Source: Alphaproteobacteria bacterium
GTDB taxonomy: Bacteria > Pseudomonadota > Alphaproteobacteria > RF32 > CAG-239
DNA: 48,995 bases
NCBI GenBank assembly: GCA_017467515.1
Contig: JAFUSU010000023.1
Location: 1-48,995 of the forward strand
Direction: 5' to 3'
Shown: positions 33,912 through 42,942 of the stretch, piece by piece
How positions within the stretch are numbered: position 1 is the stretch's first letter
Layout: the number at the start of each line of letters is the position of its first letter
Notes under the pieces: generated by a model
The model's input: only the letters and a program-made list of their open reading frames with translations
The model's database searches: none
What the model was told of the DNA's origin: nothing
Program-made: the position numbers and the translations under genes

Positions 33912-33947
33912 AACCGCACCGATAATCTGATCGGTGCGGTTTTTTTG
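33912..33947 (+). terminator. Strong intrinsic terminator
   Basis: Perfect 12-bp stem AACCGCACCGAT/ATCGGTGCGGTT followed by T7, 22 bases after the stop of the hypothetical gene at 33297. Confidence 0.93.
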
Positions 33948-34020
33948 CGGCATATAAAATTTTTCTTGCTAACCTTTTTTTATGTTTTAAGATATTATAT
34001 TATTTCTGAGGAGTAGAAAA

Positions 34021-34401
34021 ATGAATCAATATGCCAAACATTTTGATGTTGTCAGAAAGCTCAAAGCTATTGTCAGAATAACCGGACGAGCCATTCGTTC
34101 TCATCGACGTCACGAAATTTCAGAGGACATTGCCTATAAGATACAGCGCTCAGCTTATGAGGTCAGCCATACCCCAAAAAAAGAAGAATACACGCCGACA
34201 TATAAGCAGATAGCCAAACAACTTCAGGTGCGCGATGCTCAGATTTACAAAGCTGCCGTTTACGATTTGGTTGAAATAGCCAAGCAACAAGCAGCTTATC
34301 GAGATGATATTGTTAAAATCTTAATGCAACAGCTTAAAGAAAACAAAGTTCCTCAGGATATAAAAGAATATATTGAACATAAACTTTCTAAGTTAAATTA
34401 A
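34021..34401 (+). CDS. Hypothetical helical protein
   Basis: 126 residues, strongly basic and helical. The N-terminus is rich in Arg/His/Lys (RSHRRHEI). The middle segment, YTPTYKQIAKQLQVRDAQIY, has the spacing of a helix-turn-helix, so DNA binding is possible but unproven. The C-terminus is amphipathic helical. No family recognised. RBS GAGGAG 6-11 bases upstream. It is followed directly by a bidirectional terminator shared with the RND transporter gene. Confidence 0.7.
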   Translation: MNQYAKHFDVVRKLKAIVRITGRAIRSHRRHEISEDIAYKIQRSAYEVSHTPKKEEYTPTYKQIAKQLQVRDAQIYKAAVYDLVEIAKQQAAYRDDIVKILMQQLKENKVPQDIKEYIEHKLSKLN

Positions 34402-34430
34402 AAAAAAGCCTCCATGCGGAGGCTTTTTTT
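34401..34430. terminator. Bidirectional terminator
   Basis: A7-GCCTCC-ATGC-GGAGGC-T7. It serves both the hypothetical gene ending at 34401 and the RND permease ending at 34429 on the other strand. Confidence 0.93.
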
Positions 34431-37400
34431 AATCGTGCCGTTGCATTTGTTCCTGATGGGCTTTTTTCCAAACTCCGGAACGCTCTGTCAAAGTTTGGAA
34501 CAAAACATACAGGAGCGGAATAACAAGTAAACCGAAACAGGTACCGATAAGCATACCGAAGAAAACCGGAACACCCAACGAAACACGACTTGAAGCGCCC
34601 GCACCGGTGGCAATAACCATCGGGAACACACCGAGAATAAATGTGGCGGCTGTCATCAAGACGGCACGGAAACGTTCACGTGTACCGGTCATCGCGGCTT
34701 CAACAATGCTTGCACCTTTTTCTCGTTCTTCCTTGGAGAATTCAACCACCAAAATAGCGTTTTTAGCGGCTAATCCGACTAACAAAATCAAACCAAGTTG
34801 CGCATAAATACTCAAAGGCAAATTCATAATAAATAAACCGCCTAAAGCACCAAGCATCGCAACGGTAACTGAAGTTAATACCGAGAACGGAATGGTCCAA
34901 CTTTCATATTGAGCAACCAAGAACAAATAAGCAAAAATGAAAGCCAAAAGAATCAAATATCCGATCTGTCCTTCATTAGCTTTTTCCTGATAACTCATGC
35001 TCGACCACTCATAGCTGAAACCTTGAGGTAAGTTTTGAGAAATTTTCTCTAAGGCACTCATGGCTTGTCCGGTACTGACATCAGGACTTTGAACTGCCGT
35101 AATGGTTGCACTCGGGTATTGGTTATAACGAGTCACAATACGAGGAGACAGAATCTTATGCATTTTGAGCATTGATCCTAAAGGAACCATTTCTCCCAAA
35201 GTATTTTGAACATATAACTTCTCAATACTGCTCAAATCTTTACGGTACGGCCAGTCAGCCTGAATCATAACCTTATTAACTTGAGTGCCGAAGTTAACGT
35301 CGTTGATATAACTTGAACCGAGGTAGTTTTGTAATACAGAAAAGATATTTCCGACCGGAACTTTCATTGATTCGGCTTTTGCGCGGTCAATATCAATATA
35401 AATATTGGGAGTTGAAGCCGTGTAGGTTGTGTATGCATATGCGGTCTCAGGAGCCATATTTATCATTTTTAAGGCTTCCTGCAGAGCAGCTTCAATCTTT
35501 TTGGAATCATCCGTATCTAACGATTGCAAACGATAATCCATACCTCCGGTCATACCCAAACCCATAATTGCAGGCGGTTCAAACATCTGAATGTCGGCTT
35601 CCGGAAGATGTTGCATTTTTGCACGTAAACGGTTCATAATATTGGTTGAATACAAATAATCACCTTTACGTTTGTTCCATGGCTCTAAGGTGATAATAGC
35701 CATACCGACATTTTCACCGGAACCGCCGATCATTGAGCTTCCGACAACACTTAAGACATCATTGATACCTTTTTCGGTTTTAACAATGTCAAAAATTTTC
35801 TCCAAAACTTTTTGTGTGCGCTCACGAGAGGCGCCTTCCGGAAGTTGAACGTTGGCAAAAATAACGCCTTGGTCTTCATTAGGAATAAATGAAGTCTGGC
35901 TGATTTTCAAAAAGCCGAAATTACACAAGAAGAGAGCCCCTAAAATTAATGCGATAATGCCGACCTTTCGACCGATTCTAGCAACGATGCCGACATAAGT
36001 ATTGCGGTAACTATTAATCAGTGAGTTAAACCAATACAACGGACCTGAAGTAATCGGCTTTAACGGGCGTAACAAAGTTGCACACAATGCCGGAGATAGG
36101 GTTAAAGCGTTTAAGGCTGAGAAAGCAATAGCGGTTGAAATAGAGATAGCAAATTGTTGATAAATCTTACCGGTAATACCGCCGATAAATCCGATTGGTA
36201 CAAAAATAGCCAAGAGCACTAAGGTCGTGGCAACAATCGCGCTTGATACCTGTTCCATAGCTTTAATGGTTGCGTGTTTCGGATCCAAGTTTTCTTTTTC
36301 CATTAAGAATAATACGCGCTCAACCACAACGATCGCATCATCCACCACCAAACCGATTGCCAACACCAAGCCGAATAACGTTAACATATTTAAGCTGTAT
36401 CCCAAAACCAACATAACGGCAAAGGATGCTAATAAGGAAACCGGAATTGTTAAAGACGGAATGAGAACGGAACGAGCATCTTGCAAAAAGATATAGCAAA
36501 CAAAAATAACCAATCCCAGAGTTAAGAAAAGGGTAAAGACAACTTCTTCAATAGAAGCTCTGATGTATTCGGTTGAATCGTAACCGACGGTGTAAATAAT
36601 TCCTTTAGGGAACGTTTTGGATAAGCGATTCATTTCTGCAACCAAACCGTCCATCGTGTCCAAAGCATTAGCACCGGATAATAGGTTAACGGCAATAGCA
36701 ACGTTTGATTGCCCGTTAAACATAGCATCTGTTTGATAGTTTTCTGCACCGATTTCAACACGGGCAACATCTTTCAAACGAACTAAACCGCCTTGCTCTG
36801 CGGTACGGACAATAATATTTTCAAAATCTTTAACATTATTCAAACGCCCTTGTGTTTGCAGGGTGTAAACCAGTTGTTGTTTTCCGTCTCCCGGCATTGC
36901 ACCGATTTGTCCTAATGACGGCTGATAGTTTTGACTTTGAATAGCGGCAGCAATCGCATCTACCGGTAAATTCAGGGCTGTAATTTTATCGGCATCGAGC
37001 CAAACACGCATAGATAACTTAGGAGAATAAATGGTAATTTCACCAACACCCTTAACACGGCTGATCGGGTTTTTAATATTGTTTTGAACATAGTCACTCA
37101 GCTCTTGAGAATTATAAGAATCGTCAGGGGAACTGATAGAAATAAATCCTAAAATATTTGAAGATTGGCTTTTAACGGTCAATCCCTGACGAATAACGTC
37201 AGTCGGTAATTTGGATTGCGCCTGCTGAATACGGTTTTGTACCTTAACCTGAGCCATATCCGGATCAACACCGACCTCAAATGTAACTGTCAAAGTATAG
37301 CGCGAGTCTTGAGAAGAAGATTCCATATAAAGCATATTTTCAATACCGTTGATTTGCTCTTCCAACGGAATACCGACGGTTTTTGCAATAACCTCAGCGC

Positions 37401-37560
37401 TAGCTCCGGGGTAAGCTGCCGAAACAACCACTTGCGGCGGTGTAATTTCAGGGTACAATGCAATCGGCAAAGAAAATAAAGCAATTAAACCGGCAATGGA
37501 TAAAACCAAAGAAATGACAATCGCAAAACGCGGACGTTCAATAAAAATTCTGGAGAACAT
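34429..37560 (-). CDS. RND multidrug efflux permease, AcrB/MexB type
   Basis: 1043 residues, the standard HAE-1 length. Twelve membrane segments sit in two repeats, each followed by a large periplasmic loop. The N-terminus [17 protein letters not shown] and the proton-relay Asp pair in [16 protein letters not shown] on TM4 are diagnostic, as are NAILVVEFS and the [14 protein letters not shown] motif in the second half. It exports drugs, bile salts or other amphiphiles by proton exchange, working with the adaptor gene just upstream and an outer-membrane channel that is not encoded here. Its ATG overlaps the adaptor's stop codon (TAATG). Confidence 0.96.
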   Translation of the reverse strand: MFSRIFIERPRFAIVISLVLSIAGLIALFSLPIALYPEITPPQVVVSAAYPGASAEVIAKTVGIPLEEQINGIENMLYMESSSQDSRYTLTVTFEVGVDPDMAQVKVQNRIQQAQSKLPTDVIRQGLTVKSQSSNILGFISISSPDDSYNSQELSDYVQNNIKNPISRVKGVGEITIYSPKLSMRVWLDADKITALNLPVDAIAAAIQSQNYQPSLGQIGAMPGDGKQQLVYTLQTQGRLNNVKDFENIIVRTAEQGGLVRLKDVARVEIGAENYQTDAMFNGQSNVAIAVNLLSGANALDTMDGLVAEMNRLSKTFPKGIIYTVGYDSTEYIRASIEEVVFTLFLTLGLVIFVCYIFLQDARSVLIPSLTIPVSLLASFAVMLVLGYSLNMLTLFGLVLAIGLVVDDAIVVVERVLFLMEKENLDPKHATIKAMEQVSSAIVATTLVLLAIFVPIGFIGGITGKIYQQFAISISTAIAFSALNALTLSPALCATLLRPLKPITSGPLYWFNSLINSYRNTYVGIVARIGRKVGIIALILGALFLCNFGFLKISQTSFIPNEDQGVIFANVQLPEGASRERTQKVLEKIFDIVKTEKGINDVLSVVGSSMIGGSGENVGMAIITLEPWNKRKGDYLYSTNIMNRLRAKMQHLPEADIQMFEPPAIMGLGMTGGMDYRLQSLDTDDSKKIEAALQEALKMINMAPETAYAYTTYTASTPNIYIDIDRAKAESMKVPVGNIFSVLQNYLGSSYINDVNFGTQVNKVMIQADWPYRKDLSSIEKLYVQNTLGEMVPLGSMLKMHKILSPRIVTRYNQYPSATITAVQSPDVSTGQAMSALEKISQNLPQGFSYEWSSMSYQEKANEGQIGYLILLAFIFAYLFLVAQYESWTIPFSVLTSVTVAMLGALGGLFIMNLPLSIYAQLGLILLVGLAAKNAILVVEFSKEEREKGASIVEAAMTGTRERFRAVLMTAATFILGVFPMVIATGAGASSRVSLGVPVFFGMLIGTCFGLLVIPLLYVLFQTLTERSGVWKKAHQEQMQRHD

Positions 37561-38723
37561 TATTTATTTCCTTCTGCTAAAACTGAATCGGCCTTAACTT
37601 TTTGACCGTTTTGAACTTTTGTTAAGCCTTGAACAATAACGCGTTCACCATCTTTTACACCTTGCTTAACGATTTGTTTGTCACCGGCTAAATCGCCTAA
37701 TTCGACACGGCGTTGTTCAACAATATCGTCATCTCCGATAACATAAACAAAGTTTCCTTGGGAGTCCTGACCGATGGCGGCTTGCGGAATAACAACGGCA
37801 TCAACGGGACCGCTGGTGCTTAATAAAACCTGCACATAATTACCCGGAGTTAACAGGCGCTGTGCGTTATCATACTGATCATAAACAGCAATCGTTGCCG
37901 TTTCTGTGTTGACTTCATTATCGGCAAAACGGCTTTGAGGTCTGAGGGAAATTGTTTTTCCGTCCGGCAGAATAATGTCAGAGTCAACAAAATCAGAAGT
38001 TTGTCCGTCACCGGCATTTTCACGAACGCTGACGAAATCCTTATCATTAACGGAGTAAACAATACGAATAGGATCCGTTTGCACGATTCTTGCCAAAACT
38101 TGGGAAGAAGCCGTTACATAATTTCCTTCTGTAACCAAAGCTTTTCCGATATAACCGCTGATTGGTGCTGTAATAGTGGTGTAGCCGACATTGATTTTTG
38201 CTAAATCTAAATTTGCTTGAGCCTGCTTAACGGCAGCTTTAGCCGAAGCTAAATTATTGCGTGCCGTATCAAGAGTGGCTTCAGAAGCATATTTTTGCTT
38301 GTTCAATTCAACCTGACGGTTATAATCTTTTTGCACCTTAACCAAATTGGCCTGAGCTTTGGCTAAATCAGCCTCAGCTAAGGATAAATTAGCCATATAG
38401 CGCTGTTGCTCAATGACGAATAAAACATCGCCTTCTTGTACAAAACTGCCTTCCTTAAACAAAACTTTTTCAACATATCCGGTAATTTGCGGACGTAAAT
38501 CAACGCTTTTGATTGCTTCAACGTGACCTATAAAATCTTTTTTCGGTGCCACATTTTTCATTACGGCTTTGTCTGTTATAACGTAAGGAGTTCCGCCGCC
38601 CATCATACCGGCCATGCCTGTCGCCTGCGGAGTTAAGCGACCTTTTAAATACCAGCCGGCAGCACCGCACAAAAGAAAAATGGCTAAATTTTTGAGAATG
38701 GTTCTTTTTGTAATAACGAGCAT
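37560..38723 (-). CDS. RND efflux periplasmic adaptor, AcrA/MexA type
   Basis: 387 residues. An uncleaved or cleaved N-terminal membrane segment (~10-26) is followed by the biotinyl-lipoyl-like domain halves ([26 protein letters not shown], positions only approximate). The coiled-coil hairpin is rich in Ala/Lys/Gln ([19 protein letters not shown]). The second lipoyl half is [18 protein letters not shown], and the beta-barrel and membrane-proximal domains complete it. No lipobox Cys is evident. It bridges the permease to an outer-membrane channel. It lies between tetR (4 bases away) and the permease. Confidence 0.94.
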   Translation of the reverse strand: MLVITKRTILKNLAIFLLCGAAGWYLKGRLTPQATGMAGMMGGGTPYVITDKAVMKNVAPKKDFIGHVEAIKSVDLRPQITGYVEKVLFKEGSFVQEGDVLFVIEQQRYMANLSLAEADLAKAQANLVKVQKDYNRQVELNKQKYASEATLDTARNNLASAKAAVKQAQANLDLAKINVGYTTITAPISGYIGKALVTEGNYVTASSQVLARIVQTDPIRIVYSVNDKDFVSVRENAGDGQTSDFVDSDIILPDGKTISLRPQSRFADNEVNTETATIAVYDQYDNAQRLLTPGNYVQVLLSTSGPVDAVVIPQAAIGQDSQGNFVYVIGDDDIVEQRRVELGDLAGDKQIVKQGVKDGERVIVQGLTKVQNGQKVKADSVLAEGNK

Positions 38724-38727
38724 TGTT

Positions 38728-39348
38728 TTAATCCTTTCGGCTCATAAGAGCATTGTTAACAAAGTCAAAGCTATAATCAGTAAGTTGCTGTAAATTAATA
38801 TCATCTTGGTGTTGAAGCTTTTTCATAATCAACCCGTGCCACATAGCGTGAATAGTACACGCTGTCATTTTAACGTCAACAGAAGAAGAAATCTGTCCAC
38901 TATTTTGTGAAGATAAAAGCGCTTGCTCTATCGTTTGAATAGGACGTTTGCTGAGTTCCTCAATAATATCTTGAAAGGAGTTAATTAAACCGGTAGACCA
39001 CTCCATTTGTAATAATAAAAAGTAGAGTAATTTTCTGAAATTGCTATCCGTATCAACCATTTTAGCCAAGAACTTAAAATGTTGTTTTAATTCTTCCAAA
39101 TTGTAAGGGCTTGGAATATAAGAGTCAAGCTTTGCCTGTGTGGATTTGAAATCTTCAAGCATCAAAGCTTTTAAAATATCCGGCTTATTTTTGAAATACC
39201 AATAAACAGCTCCTTTGGTTAAATTAATGCTTTTGGCAATATCATCAAGAGTTGTTCGTGTGTATCCTTTTTCACAAAACATATTCAGTGAAGCTTGCAA
39301 AATATCTTTGCGGGTTTGTTCCGCTTTTTCTTTTGTCCGGCGTGCCAT
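38728..39348 (-). CDS. TetR-family repressor of the RND operon
   Basis: 206 residues. The N-terminal TetR HTH (~12-58) shows ILQASLNMFCEKGYTRTTLDDIA, KGAVYWYFKNK and K-DIL-AL, close to AcrR/TtgR. The helical ligand-binding C-terminus includes the MWHGLI motif common in AcrR-type regulators. It is the first gene of the operon tetR-adaptor-permease. The palindrome at 39368-39391 just upstream of its start is the likely operator, so it probably represses itself and the pump until an inducer binds. Confidence 0.93.
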   Translation of the reverse strand: MARRTKEKAEQTRKDILQASLNMFCEKGYTRTTLDDIAKSINLTKGAVYWYFKNKPDILKALMLEDFKSTQAKLDSYIPSPYNLEELKQHFKFLAKMVDTDSNFRKLLYFLLLQMEWSTGLINSFQDIIEELSKRPIQTIEQALLSSQNSGQISSSVDVKMTACTIHAMWHGLIMKKLQHQDDINLQQLTDYSFDFVNNALMSRKD

Positions 39349-39367
39349 TGATTATACCTTCAATATA

Positions 39368-39391
39368 TATACATACGGGTAGGTATGTATA
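39368..39391 (-). promoter_or_regulatory. TetR/AcrR-type operator over the operon promoter
   Basis: Perfect 9-bp inverted repeat TATACATAC-N6-GTATGTATA, the ACATAC/GTATGT pattern typical of AcrR-like operators, 20 bases upstream of the tetR start. On the minus strand its first arm overlaps a possible -10 (TATACA) with TTGAAA (39407-39412) as -35 at 15-base spacing, so bound repressor would block initiation. Confidence 0.85.
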
Positions 39392-39436
39392 ACAGATTAA
39401 TTTAAATTTCAAGAGGAAAAATCAAAAAATACAAAA

Positions 39437-40291
39437 TTATTTTTTTGATTTTGAGTAGACGGGAATTTTGAAAATTTTAATATGAGTTTTTCCTGAGGAA
39501 TTGGTTCGTTTGTAATAAATAAAGTTCCTAAATTTGTATCCTAATACTTTCATTTTATAACTGAATCCGACAGGATAATAAGATGAAATTTGAAACCCTT
39601 GAGCTGAAATCATAAAACCGAGAACGCGCTCTAAGGCATGAGCCAAACTGCCACCCTTATGCGTCGGATTAAATTCTTCAAAATCAGAAGCATCATACGG
39701 TAAATGCTTCCATAAACGAAAGAGGGAGGCTCTTGCAATAAACATTGTACCGGCAACAAAAGTTTTATTTTTAAGAGATAAACCCATTCCGTGCATAATT
39801 TGTGTTGCACGATCGAGGGCTTGATGATCCTCTTTATAGGCAGAAATAATTAACTCCGGAGCTGTTAACATTCCGATTTGTGGATTCTTGTCAAATCTCA
39901 GTAAAGATTCCTGTAAGTGCTTTGGAGATGACATAAATTCCAATAATTTTTGCCGCCACTCACAACCATATAAAGTGCAAGACGGTAAATAAGCCGGAGA
40001 GGATAAGTCGCGTTTGGAATGAAGTTTGATAATATAGTCATAGCCACTTAAATGAATACTTTTGACAGCCTGTAAAAAAGGAGCAACATCATATCCGCGA
40101 TTGGGAACGAGCATAATTTGTGCATTATCCTTAAAAGCATAAATTTTTTGTTCAAGCTCAGGATTCTTATGGCAAAGCGTGACAATTAAATCATACTCAA
40201 TATCTTGTAACGCTGATAAATTTTCAATATGGGAAAGGAGTTCATCAAGCATTTCTGTGTAGTATAAATGGAGAAAAACAGCTATTTTCAT
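39437..40291 (-). CDS. RgpF-like polysaccharide/rhamnan synthesis protein
   Basis: 284 residues. The sequence matches the RgpF family often found in O-antigen or rhamnan clusters: an early AVFLHLYYTEMLDEL strand, VPNRGYDVAPFL (usually NRG-D-x-PFL), YDYIIKLHSKRD and GMLTAPE, and a late FVAGTMFIARASLF. It probably takes part in glycan chain assembly at the cytoplasmic face of the membrane; donor and acceptor are unknown. It is divergent from a GT-D-like gene (start 40382), so the two may form a small surface-glycan locus. Confidence 0.82.
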   Translation of the reverse strand: MKIAVFLHLYYTEMLDELLSHIENLSALQDIEYDLIVTLCHKNPELEQKIYAFKDNAQIMLVPNRGYDVAPFLQAVKSIHLSGYDYIIKLHSKRDLSSPAYLPSCTLYGCEWRQKLLEFMSSPKHLQESLLRFDKNPQIGMLTAPELIISAYKEDHQALDRATQIMHGMGLSLKNKTFVAGTMFIARASLFRLWKHLPYDASDFEEFNPTHKGGSLAHALERVLGFMISAQGFQISSYYPVGFSYKMKVLGYKFRNFIYYKRTNSSGKTHIKIFKIPVYSKSKK

Positions 40292-40381
40292 TGAGCCAAA
40301 CTCTAAAATAAATTATTGCAATGTTTAACGAAGTGTAATAATCTAAACGCCATAAGTCAATCATTATTAGGAGTTTTAGTT

Positions 40382-41272
40382 ATGGGCATACAATTATTTG
40401 CTAAAAATGTTATCCGTTTATTTAAATTTGATTTGAAAACCCATCATAAAGCCATGCGGGAATTTAAAAATTTTCCGAAAATGATTGACAATCTGAAATA
40501 TGAACTGGCCGACGAATTAAAAGGAATTAGATTGCCAAAAGTTTTAAATCAATTTGAAAGTGTTGAAGCAATACTCAATTCAGATAAAAGTGTCGCAAGA
40601 TTTGGCGATGGAGAATTTAATCTCATTTTGGGAAATGCAATCGGTTTTCAGGAATATGATGAAGAATTATCTCGTCGATTAAAAGAAATTTTAACGACAA
40701 AAGATGAGGGAATGTTAATCGGTATTTCTCGTCGATTTGGTTCTTTAGACGATGTTGATGCTCAAGTTCGGGCATATTGGCGGGGATTTATGGCAGATCA
40801 TCGTGCAGAATTATATACAATGCTTGATTTTAATAAAACATATATTGATACCTGTATGACGGCGCATTCCATTGAAGTTGAAGACCATTTAACGGAAGAA
40901 TGTCGGGCAGATACGGAAAAATATTATAATTTGGTACGGCAGATTTGGGATGGTAAAAATATAACAATTATCAAAGGGGAAGGAACGGAGAAATTTGAAA
41001 ATGATATTTATGATAATGCGAAGTCCGTTAGTTATATTTACGGACCGAAAGAACATGCCTTTCGTGATTATCAAAGAATTTTTGAAGAAGCCAAGAAACT
41101 TCCGAAAGACAGATTGATTATTGCCGTTCTCGGCCCGACTGCAAAAGTATTGGCTTATGATTTGCATAAATTAGGATATCGGGTTTTAGATTTAGGTCAT
41201 ATGGGAAAAGCCTATCATTGGCTCAAAAGTTCCGAAGGCAAAATTGTTGCCGGAAAATTTTTTGCAGCATAA
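40382..41272 (+). CDS. GT-D fold glycosyltransferase (DUF1792-like)
   Basis: 296 residues from the ATG at 40382, which has TTAGGAG 8 bases upstream; the frame is open further upstream only with a TTG start. The DUF1792/GT-D pattern is visible: SVARFGDGEFNLILG, then EGMLIGISRRFG, a Tyr/Trp-rich helix (RAYWRGFM) and IIAVLGPTAKVLAYDLHKLGYRVLDLGHM at the C-terminus. Known GT-D enzymes add glucose to a glycosylated Ser-rich adhesin; the acceptor here is unknown. It probably modifies a surface glycan together with the divergent RgpF-like gene. Terminator at 41291. Confidence 0.82.
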   Translation: MGIQLFAKNVIRLFKFDLKTHHKAMREFKNFPKMIDNLKYELADELKGIRLPKVLNQFESVEAILNSDKSVARFGDGEFNLILGNAIGFQEYDEELSRRLKEILTTKDEGMLIGISRRFGSLDDVDAQVRAYWRGFMADHRAELYTMLDFNKTYIDTCMTAHSIEVEDHLTEECRADTEKYYNLVRQIWDGKNITIIKGEGTEKFENDIYDNAKSVSYIYGPKEHAFRDYQRIFEEAKKLPKDRLIIAVLGPTAKVLAYDLHKLGYRVLDLGHMGKAYHWLKSSEGKIVAGKFFAA

Positions 41273-41290
41273 GTAACTTAGAATAAAAAT

Positions 41291-41324
41291 AAAAAAACTC
41301 TCTTAATCAAAAGAGAGTTTTTTT
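41291..41324. terminator. Bidirectional terminator
   Basis: A-run, stem ACTCTCTT/AAGAGAGT (41297-41304, 41311-41318) and T-run, between the convergent GT-D-like and cyclophilin genes. Confidence 0.9.
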
Positions 41325-41334
41325 ATTGATAAAA

Positions 41335-41949
41335 TTATAAATCAGCAACCACGGTCATACTGATAATTTCATCAGGATCGCTGACCATCCCGTTTTGTCC
41401 GGTACCGCGTTTAATTTTATCGACAAATTCCATACCGGATGTCACTTCACCCCATACGGTATATTGTCCGTTCAGCCAATCACAATCATCAAAACAAATA
41501 AAGAACTGGCTGTCGGCGGAATCAGGCATCATAGCACGAGCCATAGAAACGGTTCCTCTTTTATGCGGACGGTTGTTAAATTCCGCTTTTAATTTTTTAC
41601 CGGAACCGCCGGTACCTGTACCGTAAGGACAGCCGGTTTGAGCCATAAATCCATCAATAACACGATGAAATTTCAGCCCGTTATAAAATTCAGAACGGAC
41701 TAATTCCTTAATTCTGGCAACGTGATTCGGTGCTGAATCCGGAAACATTTCAATAATGACATCTCCGTCTTTTAACTTGAGTAATAAAGCGTTTTCCGCA
41801 TCTTTTACGGCATAAGAATGTTTAATTTTTTTAGCTCTTGTTTTACTCATATCCAGCTTTTTGACATCTGATTTTGGTAAAGACTTTGTTTTGGTTTTTG
41901 CTAACTTTTGGGTTTCTCCGTCTTTAATCATTTTCGTTGAATTTGCCAT
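41335..41949 (-). CDS. Cyclophilin-type peptidyl-prolyl isomerase with Lys-rich N-terminus
   Basis: 204 residues. A cyclophilin domain spans ~52-204, with the catalytic FHRVIDGFMAQTGCP, G-GTGGSG, RGTVSMARA, SQFFICF and WLNGQYTVWGEV motifs. It catalyses cis-trans isomerisation at prolines. There is no signal peptide; instead the first ~48 residues are Lys/Thr-rich and disordered-looking. The start is firmly supported by GGGAGGAAATT before the ATG, so the extension is real. A cytosolic location is likely. It lies just 36 bases after the ATP-grasp gene, so it may be the last gene of that operon. Confidence 0.92.
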   Translation of the reverse strand: MANSTKMIKDGETQKLAKTKTKSLPKSDVKKLDMSKTRAKKIKHSYAVKDAENALLLKLKDGDVIIEMFPDSAPNHVARIKELVRSEFYNGLKFHRVIDGFMAQTGCPYGTGTGGSGKKLKAEFNNRPHKRGTVSMARAMMPDSADSQFFICFDDCDWLNGQYTVWGEVTSGMEFVDKIKRGTGQNGMVSDPDEIISMTVVADL

Positions 41950-41985
41950 AATTTCCTCCCATAGACTACTTATCTTAAAATTTAT

Positions 41986-42942
41986 TTAGTGAGCATTTAA
42001 GACAAAGTCAACCCGTTCTTTCCAAGATAAATTTTTAGGATAAGTTTTTTCAATTTTTTCAATAACACCGGCCAATCCGCGACCGTTAGCAATTTGAATA
42101 GCCAGCCCGGGACGTGCATTAAGTTCCAACATCATTGGACCTTTATCTCTATCTAAAACAATATCAGCACCCAAATAACCGAGATCTGTCATCTCATAGG
42201 CCTTAGAGGCAATTTCAAGATGTTCGCGCCATAACGGAACTTTAATGCTGAGTAAATCTTCTTTTGTATCAGGGTGAATACTAACAGGAACATTATGCTG
42301 AACGGCTCGTAAAGAATTTCCGGTCTGAATATCTAAGCCGACACCTATTGCCCCCTGATGCAGATTAGCACGTCCGCCGGATTCCGCTGTCGATAATCTG
42401 GTCATGGCCATTGCCGGATAACCTTTATAGACAATAACCCGAACATCAGGAATGCCCTGATAACTGTATTTTTCAAAAATATTACTGAAATGAACTAATT
42501 CCTCAATGACGGCAACATCATATTTTCCGCCTAAACTGTATAAACCGCTTAAAATATTAGAGATGTGTTGATAAATATCATTAAACGTCAATTGTTTGCC
42601 GGACGGTGTTGTAAAAGCATCTTGTGTATAGCTTTTGATAATCATAACACCTTTGCCGCCGCTTCCGTGTGCCGGCTTAATGACAAATTCAGAATAATTT
42701 TTAACATATTCCAAAAAATTTTTAACATCATATTGATGCTCGATAACACCGATTAACCCCGGTGTTGTAATGCCGATTTTGTTTGCCAGTAACTTTGTTT
42801 GTACTTTATCATCAACTAAAGGATAGAGACTCCTTTTGTTACAAGCCGAAATAACCGCATAATTACGGCAATTCATTCCTAAAATACCGGATTCTTTAAG
42901 ACGGCGAGGTCTTGAACAAAATTCTTTTATGGCCTGCCACAT
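41986..42942 (-). CDS. RimK-like ATP-grasp alpha-L-glutamate ligase
   Basis: 318 residues, ATP-grasp fold. ATP and metal elements are clear: FVIKPAHGSGGKGVMII (glycine-rich ATP loop), EELV, DVRVIVYKGYPAMAMTRL, the ANLHQGAIGVGLD segment and LELNARPGLAIQIAN near the end. It resembles the RimK-related group of glutamate ligases, which are found beside a 7-TM inactive transglutaminase and a retropepsin-like protein, exactly the neighbours here. It would form amide/peptide bonds using an amino acid and ATP; substrate unknown. RBS AAGGAGAATAAGTA; start codon overlaps the upstream stop (TAATG). Confidence 0.88.
   Translation of the reverse strand: MWQAIKEFCSRPRRLKESGILGMNCRNYAVISACNKRSLYPLVDDKVQTKLLANKIGITTPGLIGVIEHQYDVKNFLEYVKNYSEFVIKPAHGSGGKGVMIIKSYTQDAFTTPSGKQLTFNDIYQHISNILSGLYSLGGKYDVAVIEELVHFSNIFEKYSYQGIPDVRVIVYKGYPAMAMTRLSTAESGGRANLHQGAIGVGLDIQTGNSLRAVQHNVPVSIHPDTKEDLLSIKVPLWREHLEIASKAYEMTDLGYLGADIVLDRDKGPMMLELNARPGLAIQIANGRGLAGVIEKIEKTYPKNLSWKERVDFVLNAH

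Noticed and set aside
36227..36496. Plus-strand frame opposite the RND permease
   Set aside because: No RBS, shadow of a well-supported gene, no family resemblance.
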